Notes: a model not told the origin generated them from the sequence alone. A stretch of DNA of 64,000 nucleotides from Pseudonocardia sp. SCN 73-27 (GCA_001725415.1 MEGH01000009.1:34194-98193); one strand, 5' to 3'; counted from the first letter of the stretch, positions 51,336 through 61,475 are shown. Made by a program: numbers and translations.

Positions 51336-52313
51336 TCAGAAGGGCAGGCCGAACACCGGCAGGCCGACGGCCGCGTCGACCGCGATCGCCGCGAACAGCA
51401 CGCACAGGTAGATGTTCGACAGGTGGAACAGCTTCATCGGCGTCACGTCGCGGCCGGCCTTGACCGCGGCGTGCATGCGGTGGCTGCGGTAGACGAAGTA
51501 CGCCCCACCCAGCACGGCGACACCGGCGTAGATCCACGACGTCACCGGGAGCAGCAGCAGCGTCCACAGCGCCATCACCCAGCTGTAGATCACGATCCGC
51601 ACGGACACCTGCGTCGGCGTGGCGACGACCGGCAGCATCGGCACACCGGCCGCGGCGTAGTCGTCGCGGTAGCGCATGGCCAGCGCCCAGAAGTGCGGCG
51701 GCGTCCAGAAGAAGATCACACCGAACATGACCAGCGCGGGCCAGCCGACGTCGCCGGTGACCGCGGCCCAGCCGATGACGACGGGCATGCAGCCGGCCGC
51801 ACCGCCCCACACGATGTTCTGTGACGTCCGCCGCTTGAGCAGCAGCGTGTACACGAGGACGTAGAAGGCGATCGCGGCGGCCGACAGCGCGGCGGCGAGC
51901 AGGTTCGTCGTGAGCGCGAGCCACGCCGAGCTGATCGCGCCCAGCACGAGACCGAAGATCAGCGCGTTGCGCGGCGGCACCACGCCCTTGGCCAGCGGAC
52001 GCCGTGACGTGCGCTTCATCTTCGCGTCGATGTCGGCGTCGACCACGCAGTTGAGGGCGTGCGCGCTGGCGGCGGCCATCGCGCCGCCGACCAGCGTCGC
52101 GACGATCAGCCACACCGACGGGACACCGCGCTGGGCGAGGAACATCGCCGGCACGGTGACCACGAGCAGCTGCTCGATGATCCGCGTCTTCGTGAGCGCG
52201 AGGTAGGAGTCGACGACCCCGCGCGCCCGCTGCAGCCGGGTCGCGCCGGGATCGCGCCGCAGGCCCGCATCCGGTGTCGGGACCGGCTCCGCGGGTGTCG
52301 CCGGGGCGCTCAC
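51336..52313 (-). CDS. ctaB: Protoheme IX farnesyltransferase CtaB
   Basis: This 325-residue UbiA-family prenyltransferase with about nine helices attaches farnesyl to heme B to make heme O. The allylic-diphosphate-binding motif is [15 protein letters not shown], and [13 protein letters not shown] is the second conserved loop. The N-terminus is a cytoplasmic Pro/Ala stretch. It is transcribed away from tkt, sharing a 423-bp upstream region, and works with ctaA. Confidence 0.95.
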   Translation of the reverse strand: MSAPATPAEPVPTPDAGLRRDPGATRLQRARGVVDSYLALTKTRIIEQLLVVTVPAMFLAQRGVPSVWLIVATLVGGAMAAASAHALNCVVDADIDAKMKRTSRRPLAKGVVPPRNALIFGLVLGAISSAWLALTTNLLAAALSAAAIAFYVLVYTLLLKRRTSQNIVWGGAAGCMPVVIGWAAVTGDVGWPALVMFGVIFFWTPPHFWALAMRYRDDYAAAGVPMLPVVATPTQVSVRIVIYSWVMALWTLLLLPVTSWIYAGVAVLGGAYFVYRSHRMHAAVKAGRDVTPMKLFHLSNIYLCVLFAAIAVDAAVGLPVFGLPF

Positions 52314-52736
52314 CAGTAGGTACCTCGCTCGATGTGGTGGGGCGGATCGCGTGGCTCGTCGAGGCGGGCCGTCGCGGTTCCGTGGCAGTTCCGTGCCGCA
52401 CTTCTACAGCGCGTCGATGGTAACCGGGCGCATGACGGGCGGGAGCGTGGGGTAGACCGCATCGCGGCCCGACCCGCGGCACCGACGCCGGTGCAGCTCG
52501 CGGGCCGCCCGCCGGACCCCTCCGACGTCACCACCGACGGTGACCACGCGGACCGACGGGACCCGGTCGGGTCCACGTGGCGTCCACAGTGCAGTGACTC
52601 TCACGTCGCGTGTCCGACCCGTTCACGTCTGCCGTGAGGCCTCTGGCGGAGAAGGGCTCCGTGACTAGGCTGATCCCGACCGGACCCGCAACCGCGCGGG
52701 CCCCCACGATCCGAGACGACCCCAGGAGCGCAACCC
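52314..52736. other. Divergent promoter region ctaB / tkt
   Basis: 423 bp without a convincing gene. A TAGGCT -10 box for tkt is at 52666-52671, implying a leader of about 58 bases. CTTCTACAG at 52401-52409 repeats a 9-mer found upstream of ctaA. Open frames crossing it are shadows of tkt or lack ribosome binding sites. Confidence 0.45.
52666..52671 (+). promoter_or_regulatory. -10 element of the tkt operon
   Basis: TAGGCT, about 65 bases before the tkt GTG, is the best plus-strand -10 match in the gap. Confidence 0.4.
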
Positions 52737-54824
52737 GTGGCAGCGACCGACGTCTCCCCCCTCCTGCACGCCGACGTGCCCGCCGACTGGACCGACCTCG
52801 ACCGCAAGGCCGTCGACACGATCCGGGTCCTCGCCGCCGACGCCGTGCAGAAGGCGGGCAACGGCCACCCCGGCACCGCCATGAGCCTCGCCCCGCTCGC
52901 GTACACGCTGTTCCAGCGCGTCATGCGGCACGACCCGTCGGACGCCGACTGGGTCGGGCGCGACCGGTTCGTGCTCTCGTGCGGCCACTCGAGCCTCACG
53001 CTGTACCTGCAGCTGTACCTGTCGGGCTACGGGCTGACGATCGAGGACCTCGAGGCGCTGCGCACGTGGGGCTCCAAGACCCCCGGCCACCCCGAGCACC
53101 GCCACACCCCGGGCATCGAGATCACGACGGGCCCGCTCGGCCAGGGCCTCGCGTCCGCGGTCGGGATGGCCATGGCCGCCCGCCGCGAGCGCGGCCTGTT
53201 CGACCCCGACGCCCCCGAGGGCGCCAGCCCGTTCGACCACCACGTCTACGTGATCGCCTCCGACGGCGACATCGAGGAGGGCATCACCTCCGAGGCGTCG
53301 TCGCTGGCCGGCCGCCAGGAGCTGGGCAACCTCACCGTCGTCTACGACGACAACAAGATCTCCATCGAGGACGACACCGACATCGCGCTGTCGGAGGACA
53401 CGGCGGCGCGGTACGAGGCCTACGGCTGGCACGTGCAGGTCGTCGAGGGCGGCGAGAACGTCACCGGCATCCTCGCGGCGCTGGAGGCGGCCAAGGCGGA
53501 GACGCAGCGGCCGTCGTTCATCCTGCTGCGCACGATCATCGGCTATCCGGCGCCGAACAAGATGAACACCGGTGCCGCGCACGGTGCCGCGCTGGGCGCC
53601 GACGAGGTCGCCGCCGTCAAGGAAGCGCTGGGCTTCGACCCGGCCAAGAGCTTCGACGTCGACCCGAAGGCGCTCGCCCACGCACGTGAGGTGCGCGACC
53701 GCGGACAGCGGGCGCACGAGGAGTGGAAGAGGTCCTTCGAGGACTGGGCCGCGCGCGAGCCCGAGCGCAAGAAGCTGTTCGACCGGCTCGTCGCCCAGGA
53801 ACTGCCCCCGGGCTGGGCCGACGCGCTGCCGCACTGGGACCCCGACCCCAAGGGCGTCGCCACCCGCAAGGCGTCGGGCGCCGTGCTCGACGCACTCGCC
53901 GACGTGCTGCCCGAGCTGTGGGGCGGCTCGGCCGACCTGGCCGAGAGCAACAACACGACGATGAAGGGCGCCGACTCGTTCGGCCCCAAGGACGCCGCCA
54001 CGAAGATGTGGAACGCGAACCCGTACGGGCGCACCCTGCACTTCGGCATCCGCGAGCACGCCATGGGCGCCGCGCTCAACGGCATCGCCCTGCACGGGCC
54101 GACCCGGCCCTACGGCGGCACGTTCCTCGTCTTCTCCGACTACATGCGCCCGTCGGTGCGACTCGCCGCGCTGATGAAGGCCGACCCGATCTTCGTCTGG
54201 ACGCACGACTCGATCGGCCTGGGCGAGGACGGCCCCACCCACCAGCCGGTCGAGCACTTCGCGGCGCTGCGCGCCATCCCGGGCCTGGCGTTCGTCCGGC
54301 CGGGCGACGCCAACGAGACCGCCGCGGCGTGGAAGGCCACCCTGGAGCGTCACGACGGCCCGGTCGGCCTCGCTCTGACCCGCCAGAACCTGCCGGTCCT
54401 GGAGGGCACGTCCACCGACGGCGTCGCCAAGGGCGGGTACGTGCTGGCCAAGGAGTCGGGGGCCGACGGCCCGGCGCTCATCTTCATCGCGACGGGCTCG
54501 GAGGTGCAGATCGCCGTCGAGGCGCGCGAGGTCTTCGAGGCCGAGGGCGTCCCCACGCGCGTGGTGTCGATGCCGTGCGTCGAGTGGTTCGAGGAGCAGA
54601 CCGACCTCTACCGCGAGGACGTGCTGCCCGCGGCCACCCGCGCTCGCGTCTCGATCGAGGCCGGCATCGCGATGCCCTGGTACCGGTACACCGGCGACGC
54701 CGGCGAGCACGTGTCGATCGAGCACTTCGGGGCCAGCGCCGACTACCAGACACTGTTCCGCGAGTTCGGGATCACCACCGAGGCCGCCGTCGCCGCGGCC
54801 CGTAGGAGCCTGGCGAGGGCCTGA
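52737..54824 (+). CDS. tkt: Transketolase
   Basis: This 695-residue thiamine-diphosphate enzyme moves two-carbon ketol units between sugar phosphates. Visible are the KAGNGHPGTAMSLAPLAY start, the ITTGPLGQGLASAVGMAMA segment, the ThDP-binding GDG motif in ASDGDIEEGITSE with the following NN-type YDDNKISIED, and the catalytic Glu region around GIREHAMGAA. The GTG is preceded by CAGGAG. It is the first gene of tkt-tal-pgi-zwf-opcA-pgl. Confidence 0.97.
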   Translation: MAATDVSPLLHADVPADWTDLDRKAVDTIRVLAADAVQKAGNGHPGTAMSLAPLAYTLFQRVMRHDPSDADWVGRDRFVLSCGHSSLTLYLQLYLSGYGLTIEDLEALRTWGSKTPGHPEHRHTPGIEITTGPLGQGLASAVGMAMAARRERGLFDPDAPEGASPFDHHVYVIASDGDIEEGITSEASSLAGRQELGNLTVVYDDNKISIEDDTDIALSEDTAARYEAYGWHVQVVEGGENVTGILAALEAAKAETQRPSFILLRTIIGYPAPNKMNTGAAHGAALGADEVAAVKEALGFDPAKSFDVDPKALAHAREVRDRGQRAHEEWKRSFEDWAAREPERKKLFDRLVAQELPPGWADALPHWDPDPKGVATRKASGAVLDALADVLPELWGGSADLAESNNTTMKGADSFGPKDAATKMWNANPYGRTLHFGIREHAMGAALNGIALHGPTRPYGGTFLVFSDYMRPSVRLAALMKADPIFVWTHDSIGLGEDGPTHQPVEHFAALRAIPGLAFVRPGDANETAAAWKATLERHDGPVGLALTRQNLPVLEGTSTDGVAKGGYVLAKESGADGPALIFIATGSEVQIAVEAREVFEAEGVPTRVVSMPCVEWFEEQTDLYREDVLPAATRARVSIEAGIAMPWYRYTGDAGEHVSIEHFGASADYQTLFREFGITTEAAVAAARRSLARA

Positions 54825-54872
54825 CCGGCCCTCTCCCGGCACGAGTGCACACCAACAGAGGAGCACCGATCC

Positions 54873-55985
54873 ATGAGCAGTCACGAGCGGCTCGCCGGCC
54901 TCAGTGCGGCGGGCGTCTCCATCTGGCTCGACGACCTGTCCCGTGAGCGGCTGCGCAGCGGCAACCTGCGTGAGCTGATCGAGGACTGGAACGTCGTCGG
55001 CGTCACCACCAACCCGACGATCTTCGCCGGGGCCCTGGCCGACGGCGAGGCCTACACCGACCAGGTGCGCGACCTCGCCGCCCGCGGTGCCTCGGTCGCC
55101 GACGCGGTGCGCGAGATCACAGTCGCCGACGTCCAGCAGGCCTGCGACGTGTTCTCCGGCACGTGGGAGGCCAGCGGCGGCGTCGACGGTCGCGTCTCGC
55201 TGGAGGTCGACCCGACCCTGGCCCGCGACACCGAGGCCACCGTCGCCGAGGCGCTGGACCTGTGGAAGGCCGTCGACCGGCCCAACCTGCTGGTCAAGAT
55301 CCCGGCCACCGAGCAGGGCCTGCCCGCGATCACCCGCGCCCTGTCCGAGGGTGTCAGTGTCAACGTCACGCTGATCTTCTCGGTCGAGCGCTACCGGCTG
55401 GTCATGGAGGCCTACCTGTCCGGCCTGGAGCAGGCGGCCGCCAACGGGCACCCGCTCGCGCCGATCACATCGGTCGCGTCGTTCTTCGTCTCACGCGTGG
55501 ACACCGAGATCGACGCCCGGCTCGACAAGATCGGTACCGACGAGGCGAAGGCGTTGCGCGGCAAGGCCGGCGTCGCGAACTCGCGGCTGGCCTACGCGGC
55601 GTTCCAGGAGGTCTTCTCCCGTGAGCGCTGGGAGGCCCTGAAGGCCAAGGGCGCCAAGGCCCAGCGACCGCTGTGGGCGTCGACCGGGGTGAAGAACCCC
55701 GACTACTCCGACACCCTCTACGTCACCGAGCTGGTCGTCGCCGACACGGTGAACACGATGCCGGAGAAGACGCTCAAGGCGTTCGCCGACCACGGCGAGA
55801 CCCACGGCGACCGGGTCACCGGCAGGGGCGCCGACGCCCAGGAGGTGTTCGACGCGCTCGAGCGGGTCGGCATCGACCTCACCGACGTGTTCCTCACCCT
55901 GGAGAACGAGGGCGTCGAGAAGTTCGACAAGTCGTGGGACGAGCTCGCCGCCACCGTGCAGGAGCAGCTGGACGGCGCGCGCTGA
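54873..55985 (+). CDS. tal: Transaldolase
   Basis: This 370-residue, actinobacterial long-type transaldolase transfers dihydroxyacetone units. It has [12 protein letters not shown] near the N-terminus, [13 protein letters not shown], the Schiff-base Lys in [16 protein letters not shown] and [13 protein letters not shown]. The ATG is preceded by AGAGGAG. It is separated from tkt by 48 bp and from the following pgi-like gene by 8 bp. Confidence 0.96.
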   Translation: MSSHERLAGLSAAGVSIWLDDLSRERLRSGNLRELIEDWNVVGVTTNPTIFAGALADGEAYTDQVRDLAARGASVADAVREITVADVQQACDVFSGTWEASGGVDGRVSLEVDPTLARDTEATVAEALDLWKAVDRPNLLVKIPATEQGLPAITRALSEGVSVNVTLIFSVERYRLVMEAYLSGLEQAAANGHPLAPITSVASFFVSRVDTEIDARLDKIGTDEAKALRGKAGVANSRLAYAAFQEVFSRERWEALKAKGAKAQRPLWASTGVKNPDYSDTLYVTELVVADTVNTMPEKTLKAFADHGETHGDRVTGRGADAQEVFDALERVGIDLTDVFLTLENEGVEKFDKSWDELAATVQEQLDGAR

Positions 55986-55993
55986 CGTCCCCC

Positions 55994-57481
55994 ATGAGGC
56001 TGGTCGATCCGGGCGACGGTCCGCTCGCCGCCGACGCTGCGCTCGTCGCGGCGCGGCTGGCGGGCGAGACCGTCGCGTCCCGGATCGGCGAGGCCGATCC
56101 CAGCGTGTGGGGCCGGGCGGCGACCGACGCGGTCGGCTGGGCCGCCCTGCCACGCACGTCACGGCCGTTGGTCGGGCAGATCGCGGCGCTGCGGGAGCGG
56201 TTCCGGGTCGACGGTGCGCGTCGCGTCGTGCTCGTCGCCGCACCCGGTCAGGCGCACGGTGCCGCGATGCTGGCGCGCGCGTCGGCGGCACCGCTGGAGG
56301 TGCTCGACTCGGCCGACCCGGGCGCGCTGCTCGACGTCCTCGAGGGCGACATGGGCTCGACGGTCATCGTGCACGTCGACACCGCCGGGCAGGCCGACGG
56401 CCCGACCGACGCGATCGTCGGGATCCTGCAGGACGCGGTCCGCGACGAGGGTGTTCGCGCCGAGGGACGGATCGTCGTCGTGACCGAGGCCGGGTCGCGG
56501 CTGGAGAAGCCGGCGCTGGAGGCCGACGTGCCCGTCGTGACCGCCGAGCGCGACGTGCCGTCGCGGTTCGGCACGCTGGGCGCGACGGCACTGGTCGCGG
56601 CCGGGCTCGCGGGTGTCGACGTCGAGCAGCTGCTGGCAGACGCCACGGGGGCCACCGAGGCCGTCACCGCCGACCACCCGGACAACCCCGCGTTGGTGCT
56701 GGCGGGGCTGCTGCTCGCCGAGGACGGCGGGCCGCTCGAGGTCGATCCCGAGAGCGGGCCGGACGGGCTCGCCGCATGGGTCGAGCACCTCGTCGGCGGC
56801 TCGACCGGGGGGCTCGGGCCGTTGCCGCTGCTCACCCCCGGCCGGGGCGGGCGTGGGCCCTCGCTCGAACTGCGCCGGGGCGGGAGCGCGTTCCGGACCC
56901 GTGGTGGGGTCGGGGCGCAGGTCGTGCTGTGGCAGTGCGCGGTCGCGACCGTGGCGCGGGTCCTCGGCGCCGACCCGTTCGCCGGCGGCGTCCTCCCGGC
57001 CGGAAGCCCGGAACCGGTGCGGCGCACCGCTGTCGACGGCGACGTCGAGATCCGGGCGGGCGACGGGATGCAGGCGACCTCCGTCGTCGAGGCTCTGCGC
57101 GAGCTCGCCGCGCGCGCCGGCGGGGCGATCGCCGTCGAGGCCTGGCTCGACCCGCGCGAGGACGCGTCGGCGGCTGTGCTCGGGCCCGAGATCGCCCGCC
57201 GCACCGGGCGGCCGACGACGTTCGGCTGGGCCCCGCACACCCTCGACGGCACCGGCCGCCACCACCGCGACACCCCGGACTCCGCGTTCCTCGTGATCAC
57301 CGGCGACAGCGAGCATGATCACGGGCTACCGGGGGGCGGAGGCCTGGACGATATCGTCGCCGCGCAGGCGGCGGCCGCCACCGCCGGCCTGGTCGCCGAC
57401 GGCCGCCCGGTGCTGGGCCTGCACCTGCGGGACCGCCTCGGCGGCCTGGTCACCCTCGCCCGCGCGGTCCAGGAGCTCTGA
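55994..57481 (+). CDS. Degenerate phosphoglucose isomerase homologue
   Basis: This 495-residue protein aligns by eye with the Pgi half of actinobacterial Tal-Pgi proteins: SVWGRAATDAVGWAALP at the N-terminus, GRIVVVTEAGSRLEKPA, and a late FGWAPHTLDGTGRHHR matching the C-terminal catalytic region. The glycine/serine loop that binds sugar phosphate (GGSS type) is replaced by VAAPGQAHGAAML, and the SKSGGT-type motif by HVDTAGQADGP. It is therefore probably not an active isomerase and may be structural or regulatory (inference). Operon position between tal and zwf is the normal pgi slot. Confidence 0.75.
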   Translation: MRLVDPGDGPLAADAALVAARLAGETVASRIGEADPSVWGRAATDAVGWAALPRTSRPLVGQIAALRERFRVDGARRVVLVAAPGQAHGAAMLARASAAPLEVLDSADPGALLDVLEGDMGSTVIVHVDTAGQADGPTDAIVGILQDAVRDEGVRAEGRIVVVTEAGSRLEKPALEADVPVVTAERDVPSRFGTLGATALVAAGLAGVDVEQLLADATGATEAVTADHPDNPALVLAGLLLAEDGGPLEVDPESGPDGLAAWVEHLVGGSTGGLGPLPLLTPGRGGRGPSLELRRGGSAFRTRGGVGAQVVLWQCAVATVARVLGADPFAGGVLPAGSPEPVRRTAVDGDVEIRAGDGMQATSVVEALRELAARAGGAIAVEAWLDPREDASAAVLGPEIARRTGRPTTFGWAPHTLDGTGRHHRDTPDSAFLVITGDSEHDHGLPGGGGLDDIVAAQAAAATAGLVADGRPVLGLHLRDRLGGLVTLARAVQEL

Positions 57482-57545
57482 CCACGGCGGACCGGCCAAG
57501 CATGCGTGACACCGACCAGACCTCGCACCGGCGGGGAGAACGGGG

Positions 57546-59117
57546 ATGACACCGATGACGGCTGGCAGGACCACCGCCGGTCCGGGTGCGCTCGGCTGGA
57601 CCAACCCGCTGCGCGACCCCCGCGACAAGCGCCTCCCCCGCATCGCCGGGCCCTGTGGCCTGGTGATCTTCGGCGTCACCGGCGACCTCTCGCGCAAGAA
57701 GCTCATGCCGGCGATCTACGACCTGGCCAACCGCGGGCTTCTGCCGCCGGGCTTCGCGCTCGTCGGGTTCGCCCGCCGCGACTGGGGCGCCGAGGACTTC
57801 GGCAAGGTCGTCTACGACGCCGTCCGCGCCCACGCCCGCACCCCGTTCCGTCAGGAGGTGTGGGACAAGCTCGCCGAGGGCTTCCGCTTCGTGCAGGGCT
57901 CCTTCGACGACGACGACGCGTTCGACCGGCTCGCCCAGACCGTGCACGACCTCGACCGGGTCCGCGGCACGGGCGGCAACCACGCCTTCTACCTGTCGAT
58001 CCCGCCCGCGGCGTTCCCCGTCGTCTGCAAGCAGCTGGCCCGGTCCGGGCTGTCCGCGCAGGACGGCGAGCAGTGGCGCCGCGTCGTCATCGAGAAGCCG
58101 TTCGGCCACGACCTGACGTCGGCGATCGAGCTGAACGGCATCGTCAACGAGGTGTTCCCCGAGGACTCGGTGTTCCGCATCGACCACTACCTCGGCAAGG
58201 AGACCGTCCAGAACGTACTGGCGCTGCGCTTCGCCAACCAGCTGTTCGAGCCCATCTGGAACAGCCACTACGTCGACCACGTGCAGATCACCATGGCCGA
58301 GGACATCGGCCTCGGCGGCCGCGCCGGTTACTACGACGGCATCGGCGCCGCGCGCGACGTCATCCAGAACCACCTGCTGCAGCTGCTCGCGTTCACCGCG
58401 ATGGAGGAGCCGGTCTCCTTCTCCTCCGACGAGCTGCGCGCCGAGAAGATCAAGGTGCTCAACGCCACCCGGCTCGTCGGCCCCATCGACGAGACCACCG
58501 CCCGCGGTCAGTACACCGGCGGCTGGCAGGGCGGCGAGCTCGTCCGCGGGCTCAAGGAGGAGGAGGGCTACGACCCGAACTCCCGCACCGAGACGTTCGC
58601 CGCGATCACCGTCGAGGTCGACACCCGGCGCTGGGCCGGGGTGCCGTTCTACCTGCGCACCGGCAAGCGCCTCGGCCGTCGCGTCACCGAGATCGCGGTG
58701 ATCTTCAAGCGGGCCCCGCACCTGCCGTTCGACGCGACGATGACCGAGGAGCTCGGGCAGAACGCGCTGGTCGTGCGGGTGCAGCCCGACGAGGGCGTCA
58801 CCATGCGGTTCGGGTCGAAGGTGCCGGGCAGCCAGATGGAGGTCCGCGACGTCACCATGGACTTCGGCTACGGCACCGCGTTCACCGAGGCCTCCCCGGA
58901 GGCCTACGAGCGGCTCATCCTCGACGTGCTGCTCGGCGAGCCGTCCCTGTTCCCGGTGAACTCCGAGGTCGAACGCTCGTGGCAGATCCTCGACCCCGTC
59001 ATCGAGGCGTGGGCGTCGGCCGACGGCGGGCCCGACCCCTACCCCGCCGGCAGCTGGGGCCCGGAGACGGCCAACCACATGGTGGCCCGCACCGGACACA
59101 CCTGGCGGCGGCCGTGA
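57546..59117 (+). CDS. zwf: Glucose-6-phosphate 1-dehydrogenase
   Basis: This 523-residue enzyme is the NADPH-producing entry to the oxidative pentose phosphate pathway. The cofactor motif is VIFGVTGDLSRKKLMPA, substrate binding and catalysis are in FRIDHYLGKE, and RVVIEKPFGHD is conserved. The ATG at 57546 follows GGGGAGAACGGGG; an internal ATG at 57555 is also possible. It lies directly before opcA, its activator. Confidence 0.96.
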   Translation: MTPMTAGRTTAGPGALGWTNPLRDPRDKRLPRIAGPCGLVIFGVTGDLSRKKLMPAIYDLANRGLLPPGFALVGFARRDWGAEDFGKVVYDAVRAHARTPFRQEVWDKLAEGFRFVQGSFDDDDAFDRLAQTVHDLDRVRGTGGNHAFYLSIPPAAFPVVCKQLARSGLSAQDGEQWRRVVIEKPFGHDLTSAIELNGIVNEVFPEDSVFRIDHYLGKETVQNVLALRFANQLFEPIWNSHYVDHVQITMAEDIGLGGRAGYYDGIGAARDVIQNHLLQLLAFTAMEEPVSFSSDELRAEKIKVLNATRLVGPIDETTARGQYTGGWQGGELVRGLKEEEGYDPNSRTETFAAITVEVDTRRWAGVPFYLRTGKRLGRRVTEIAVIFKRAPHLPFDATMTEELGQNALVVRVQPDEGVTMRFGSKVPGSQMEVRDVTMDFGYGTAFTEASPEAYERLILDVLLGEPSLFPVNSEVERSWQILDPVIEAWASADGGPDPYPAGSWGPETANHMVARTGHTWRRP

Positions 59118-59157
59118 CCCCCGCGACCACCGCCGCCCGTTCCGGGAGGAACCCCCG

Positions 59158-60111
59158 ATGATCGTCGACCTTCCGTCCAGCACCACGTCCACGGTCAACC
59201 GCAAGCTCGTCGAGCTGCGCGAGAGCGGCGGCGTCATGGCGCTCGGCCGCGTCCTCACCCTCGTCATCGTCACCGACGACGGCGGCGGCGCCGAGGACGC
59301 CATCGAGGCCGCCAACGCCGCCAGCCGCGAGCACCCGTGCCGCGTGATCGTCATCGCCCGGGGCGCCCGCAAGGCCGCGCCGCGGCTCGACGCCCAGATC
59401 CGGGTCGGTGGCGACGCCGGCGCCAGCGAGGTCGTCGTCCTGCGCGGCTACGGCCCGCTCGCCTCCGAGGAGGCCGGCGCGGGCATGGTCGTGCCGCTGC
59501 TGCTGCCCGACGCGCCCGTCGTCGCCTGGTGGCCGGGCGAGGCCCCCGCCGTCCCCTCCGACGACGCCATCGGGCGGCTCGCGCAGCGCCGCATCACCGA
59601 CGCGCTGTCGGCGCGCAACCCGACGAAGGCGTTCGAGCAGCGCCGCACCGGGCACGTCGCGGGCGACTCCGACCTCACCTGGACGAGGCTCACCCACTGG
59701 CGCGCCCTGCTCGCCACCGCGCTCGACAACCCGCCGCACGAGCCCGTCACCGGCGCCGTCGTCGCCGGGGAGTCCGTGTCGCCGTCGACCGACCTGCTCG
59801 CAGGCTGGCTCGCCGTCCGGCTCGACGTCAAGGTCAAGCGCTCGCCCGCGACCGACAACGGCGGCGGGATGTCGTCGGTGCAGCTCACCCGCCGCTCCGG
59901 CGCCATCGAGCTGCTCCGCCCCGACGGGCGCACCGCGACCCTGCGCCAGCCCGGCCAGCCCGACCGGATGATCGCGCTCACCCGCCGCGGCGTGCCCGAC
60001 TGCCTCGCCGAGGAGCTGCGCCGGCTCGACCCCGACGAGATCTACGCCGAGGCCCTCTCCGGGATCGGGCGAATCTCCCGCGGCCGCACCCCGGTCAACC
60101 TCGTCCCCTGA
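59158..60111 (+). CDS. opcA: Glucose-6-phosphate dehydrogenase assembly protein OpcA
   Basis: This 317-residue protein of the OpcA family is needed for G6PD activity in cyanobacteria and actinobacteria. It shows RVLTLVIVTDDGGGAEDAIE, PVVAWWPGEAP with QRRITDAL, and SDLTWTRLTHWRALLATALD, which are characteristic. No catalytic site is known. GGAGG precedes the ATG, and it sits between zwf and pgl. Confidence 0.95.
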   Translation: MIVDLPSSTTSTVNRKLVELRESGGVMALGRVLTLVIVTDDGGGAEDAIEAANAASREHPCRVIVIARGARKAAPRLDAQIRVGGDAGASEVVVLRGYGPLASEEAGAGMVVPLLLPDAPVVAWWPGEAPAVPSDDAIGRLAQRRITDALSARNPTKAFEQRRTGHVAGDSDLTWTRLTHWRALLATALDNPPHEPVTGAVVAGESVSPSTDLLAGWLAVRLDVKVKRSPATDNGGGMSSVQLTRRSGAIELLRPDGRTATLRQPGQPDRMIALTRRGVPDCLAEELRRLDPDEIYAEALSGIGRISRGRTPVNLVP

Positions 60112-60152
60112 CGCACCCGCACCCTCGCCGCGAGAAGGTAGGTCCCACACCC

Positions 60153-60935
60153 ATGGCGCCCCAACCGGACATCGTCGTCCACCGCACCCCGGACGTCCTG
60201 GCCGCCGCCGTCGCGGCCCGGCTGGTCACCAAGCTCGTCGACCTGCAGGCCGCCGGCCGCACCCCGCGGCTGGGGCTGACCGGCGGGGGCATCGGCATCT
60301 CGCTGCTCGAGCACCTGCGAACCGGGACCGCCCGCGACGCCGTCGACTGGTCGAGGATCGAGTTCTACTGGGGTGACGAACGGTTCCTGCCTCGCGGGCA
60401 CGCCGACCGCAACGAGACCCAGGCCCGTGAGGCGCTGCTCGACCACGTCGCGATCGACCCCGCGAAGGTGTTCGCGATGGGCGCCGACACCGGCACCGGT
60501 CCCTCGGGTGCCGACGCCGCCGCCGAGACCTACGCCGACCTGCTCGCGAGCCGCGCCGCGCCCGAGGACCACGGGCCGATGCCCGCGCTCGACATCCTGC
60601 TGCTCGGGATGGGCCCCGAGGGCCACACGGCGTCGATCTTCCCGCACTCCCCCGCCGTCTACGAGACCGAGCGGACCGTCGTCGCCGTCCACGGCTGCCC
60701 CAAGCCCCCACCGACGCGCATCTCGCTGACGCTGCCGGCGATCCGCAACTCCGTCGAGGTCTGGGTGATGACGACCGGTGAGCCCAAGGCCGCCGCCGTC
60801 GCCATGGCGCTGACCGGGGCCGGGGAGGTCGCCATCCCGGTCGCCGGGGTGAGCGGACGCAGCCGCACCCGGTGGCTGCTCGACAGGTCCGCAGCCTCGA
60901 AGCTGCCCCGCGACCTCGTGCCGCCGATCGCCTGA
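60153..60935 (+). CDS. pgl: 6-phosphogluconolactonase
   Basis: This 260-residue NagB-fold lactonase hydrolyses 6-phosphogluconolactone to 6-phosphogluconate. Motifs are LGLTGGGIGISLLEHL, FYWGDERFLPRGHADRN and LLLGMGPEGHTASIFP with the catalytic His. The frame is open upstream inside opcA, but the ATG at 60153 has GAGAAGG before it and gives the family-length protein. It completes the oxidative branch. Confidence 0.95.
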   Translation: MAPQPDIVVHRTPDVLAAAVAARLVTKLVDLQAAGRTPRLGLTGGGIGISLLEHLRTGTARDAVDWSRIEFYWGDERFLPRGHADRNETQAREALLDHVAIDPAKVFAMGADTGTGPSGADAAAETYADLLASRAAPEDHGPMPALDILLLGMGPEGHTASIFPHSPAVYETERTVVAVHGCPKPPPTRISLTLPAIRNSVEVWVMTTGEPKAAAVAMALTGAGEVAIPVAGVSGRSRTRWLLDRSAASKLPRDLVPPIA

Positions 60936-60941
60936 CCGTCC

Positions 60942-61346
60942 GTGACCGTCCTGGTGGTCGATGGCGCCAATGTCGTCGGCTCGCGTCCAGACGGCTGGTG
61001 GCGTGACCGCGCCGGAGCCGCTGCCCGGCTCGCGTCCCGGCTCGCCACGGCGCTGGCGGCCGGGCCGTCGTCGACCGCCGACGTCGCCGCATCCGTCGAC
61101 CGGGTCGTGCTCGTCCTGGAGGGCGCGGCCCGCGCCGCCTCGATCGAGCCGGTGGACGGCCTCGAGGTCGTCACGGCCGCGGGAGACGGTGACTCCACGA
61201 TCGTCGACGTCGTCGCGGAGCTCACCGGGTCCGGCGCCGAGGTGGTCGTCGTGACCGCCGACCGGCTCCTGCGCACGAGGGTCGAGGCCGTCGGCGCCGG
61301 CACGGCCGGCCCGGGCACCCTCCTGCGCGCCCTCGACACCCTGTGA
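60942..61346 (+). CDS. NYN/PIN-like domain protein
   Basis: This 134-residue small protein opens MTVLVVDGANVVGSRPDGWW, with the Asp-Gly-Ala-Asn pattern of NYN/PIN-type RNases. A second acidic pair occurs in AAGDGDSTIVDVVAE and a C-terminal acidic/Arg helix follows VVVVTADRLLRTRVE. It is probably a metal-dependent nuclease, but activity is inferred. GTG start, 6 bp after pgl, so it ends that operon. Confidence 0.75.
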   Translation: MTVLVVDGANVVGSRPDGWWRDRAGAAARLASRLATALAAGPSSTADVAASVDRVVLVLEGAARAASIEPVDGLEVVTAAGDGDSTIVDVVAELTGSGAEVVVVTADRLLRTRVEAVGAGTAGPGTLLRALDTL

Positions 61347-61382
61347 GCGGCAACGCCCTGTGAGCGCCTCGCAGACCGCCGC

Positions 61383-61432
61383 GCGCAACCTCACTGCTGT
61401 TCCGGCGGCGGAGACAGACCGTGAGGTTGCGC
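61383..61432. repeat. GCGCAACC palindromic repeat, copy C
   Basis: Perfect 12-bp arms GCGCAACCTCAC (61383-61394) and GTGAGGTTGCGC (61421-61432) between convergent genes. The interior CTGCTGT and ACAGAC resemble copy B at 20721-20776. Confidence 0.65.
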
Positions 61433-61475
61433 ACGGTATCCAGCCTCGGGGCGCAACGACTCGGGCCGGCGGCGC

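Noticed and set aside
52610-53689. Plus-strand open frame starting upstream of tkt
   Set aside because: It runs through tkt in another frame with Arg/Gly/His-rich composition; tkt itself has full transketolase motifs.
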